From Solea solea (taxonomy: Eukaryota > Chordata > Actinopteri > Pleuronectiformes > Soleidae), in assembly GCF_958295425.1 (NCBI RefSeq), contig NC_081138.1:24883733-24947732 (forward strand): a DNA stretch of 64,000 bases. The letters run 5' to 3'. The translations under genes were made by a program, and so were the position numbers. Each line of letters begins with the position of its first letter. The stretch's first letter is position 1. Shown here piece by piece: positions 62,020 through 64,000 of the stretch. Below the pieces are notes generated by a model, which saw nothing but the letters and a program-made list of their open reading frames with translations, made no database searches and was not told where the DNA came from.

Positions 62020-64000
62020 GTAGCACTCACCTCTGTGAAGCCGTCTGTGAGTCTGCAGACTCTTAATGCTGCAGGCACGCTGACTACACTCAGACTTTAC
62101 CATCTCTGTTTTCATTCATTACCGTTCTAATTAATACATTTCAGGTCCTAATAAGGCTCCCTCATTATGGCAGGGGCGACTGTTATAGTTGAATAACATT
62201 TGTAAATTAATAATAAAGCACTGTGCGGTAGTTAGCAGGTTAATAAGGACAGACTTTGAGGTTCGAGTTGATTGCACTTCAATGTGATATTTCTGCTGAG
62301 TGTGCTGGAAAACACTTCAGTCTGCTCTTAGTGTGATGGCCCTTTGTTGAGACAACACATGCATTGTCACACCAATAGAGGGCATTGTTGTTTAACTACA
62401 GGCACAGGGTGCACACTCTTTGTTTATGTCAGTATCAATAAGTGCTGTTGTTTTTCTTTCACTCTGTCCTCTTTCCTCCACTTAGGGGGGACTGGATTTG
62501 ATGGTTTTGTTTGAATACTAATTTGAGAATCACTCTATCAATGGGTTTTTTTTCCACACTATGTCAGCAAATGCAATGGCTAAATGCCATCAATCTTCTC
62601 TTTTTCCTTCACCATTTGAAATTACTTTGTATTATGTTTTATATGAGATGCAAATTAAAAGGATTCATTTCATCAAGCTGCAGCCAATTTTCCTCTAAAG
62701 GGAATAATTGAAATGTGTTTTTTCTTTCACATTTTTTAGGGAGATATTATGAACTTCCCCCCCTGTTTTCTTTTTTTTTGCACAAATATTATTAAACACA
62801 TGAACTGTGTGCATTTACTTACACATATTATTGTGCATGGTCAAAACAAACCTTTGCAGGACTGATAACTAAACTGCTTTGTTTACCGCCTTTAGAGCCT
62901 CACAGAGCTTTCAATCACATGCACACACAAAGTAGAAAACTGCATTTACTGTATATTAAAGAAAAAAGATGGTTAACCTTGGAAAAGAGCGAGCAAAATA
63001 CCTCACATAGCATTAAAATAAATAATTTAATGGAATACAGATATGTTCAGCTTGCTTTGGGTCTTGGATTTACGATGCCGCTGTTTTCTGAAAATTCACG
63101 TTTGTTTTTTTTCTTTCCTTGACAACTTTTTTTTCATAATTATTTTATATGACTCTCCCGTTTGCCCTTTTAAGAGGACGGTCCGTCTTCACTATATGAC
63201 TGCAGTCTGGATATATAATCATTCATAATGCTTAATGTATATTGATCATTCAAATTTATATGGAAAGTTAGGAAAAGGGCACACCCGTTGTGGTCAAATG
63301 GGAATGCTGAGCGATAAAAACTGATCTCAAGTTTGTCAGCATCGCTGGTCAAAGTAAATATCTGCTGACAAATGAATATCTGATAAATCAAAAGTCACGT
63401 TTGCTGCTGGATGACCTAAAGTGTACTTTCTTGGAGGTGAAAAAAAAAATGCTTATACTGAAAACACACTCATTGGTCAAAGAGACAACACTCATTCAAC
63501 CTCATTTTAGCCCAATGGATGAGCATTCAATCAAATGGATGTCAATTTATTGATTTAGGGGAATGCACAAAAGAAAGGATTTAAATCTCAGCCAATAGCC
63601 ATTAACAGAGAATCTGAAAATAGACAGGCGATTGGTCATAGATCACAAATGGCAGGAAATCCATCTCTCCTAGCTCATTCCTCTTTTTTTTTATTTGTCC
63701 ATGCTCTTTTATCACATCAGACCTCTCCACCGTCCAGTCATATACTTTTCATTTCATATCCTTCACCTCCATATTTCTTTCTCCAAACTGCACAAGGGAA
63801 TCGGCTCTACCTGCTCTTTAGCATATAGTGTAGTCCTAGACAAAAGAGCTGTCAATAAAGTTTATTGTGCAGGACTAAGTGGCTGTACAATGGGCTGTCC
63901 TCGCTACGGAAAGGGGTGTGTGAAAATTGTACGAGAGGAGTAATTAATACGCCACTGTCATGACAAGCATGAATATTTGAGTCTAAATTGATTTCAGATT
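62020..64000. other. AT-rich non-coding stretch to the right edge
   Basis: No open frame above about 82 codons and no recognisable repeats beyond short T and C runs. Around 62110-62240 the sequence is rich in TAATTA-like motifs without simple repeats and might be conserved, but this cannot be tested from one sequence. Confidence 0.4.

Noticed and set aside
61824..62115. Frames on both strands across the CA array
   Set aside because: Repeat artefact, with periodic dipeptides and no start or domain.
1..64000. CRISPR array, operon, phage or bacterial gene cluster
   Set aside because: No regularly spaced direct repeats and no dense coding; the repeat content is that of a fish nuclear genome.

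Overview
The window looks like AT-rich, non-coding nuclear DNA from a ray-finned fish, most likely a spiny-rayed teleost. This is an inference from the repeats: a V-SINE-type tRNA-derived SINE, several fragments of the L2-type LINE 3' tail that is abundant in fish, a decayed Tc1/mariner transposase, a non-autonomous element made of ATCGATTAATCG motifs, palindromic GGGCCTCATTTATAAA elements, and long pure CA/GT and TTAT microsatellites. I recognise no complete protein-coding gene, no rRNA, no functional tRNA and nothing prokaryotic (no operons, no CRISPR array).

Layout. 0-6.9 kb: a tRNA-derived SINE on the minus strand near the left edge (131-330), then unexplained AT-rich sequence. 7.0-7.75 kb: an inverted-repeat transposon. 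10.3 kb, 32.8-33.1 kb and 48.9-49.2 kb: three diverged copies of one dispersed repeat family. 14.3-14.7 kb: the ATCGATTAATCG element, with a further fragment at 59.2 kb. 18.0 kb: (GT)27. 34.1, 46.6, 51.6 and 56.1 kb: L2-type tails in both orientations; the last carries (CAG)12. 37.2 kb: a likely GATACGATA-type repeat remnant. 39.44-39.85 kb: a MITE-like inverted-repeat element with a SINE inserted in it. 40.7-41.3 kb: the Tc1 fossil. 56.6-57.0 kb: (TTAT)14, then a decayed tRNA-Glu copy, then a V-SINE. 61.9 kb: (CA)35 beside a CpG-bearing segment.

Coding potential is weak and scattered. The best candidates are three splice-site-bounded open segments on the minus strand between 47.07 and 45.87 kb, of unrecognised product, and a 221-codon ATG-initiated open frame at 54,755-55,420 on the plus strand. 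Both could be chance. The window is best read as a gene desert or a very large intron. Its architecture comes mainly from transposon decay and possibly from regulatory conserved non-coding elements, which cannot be shown from one sequence.
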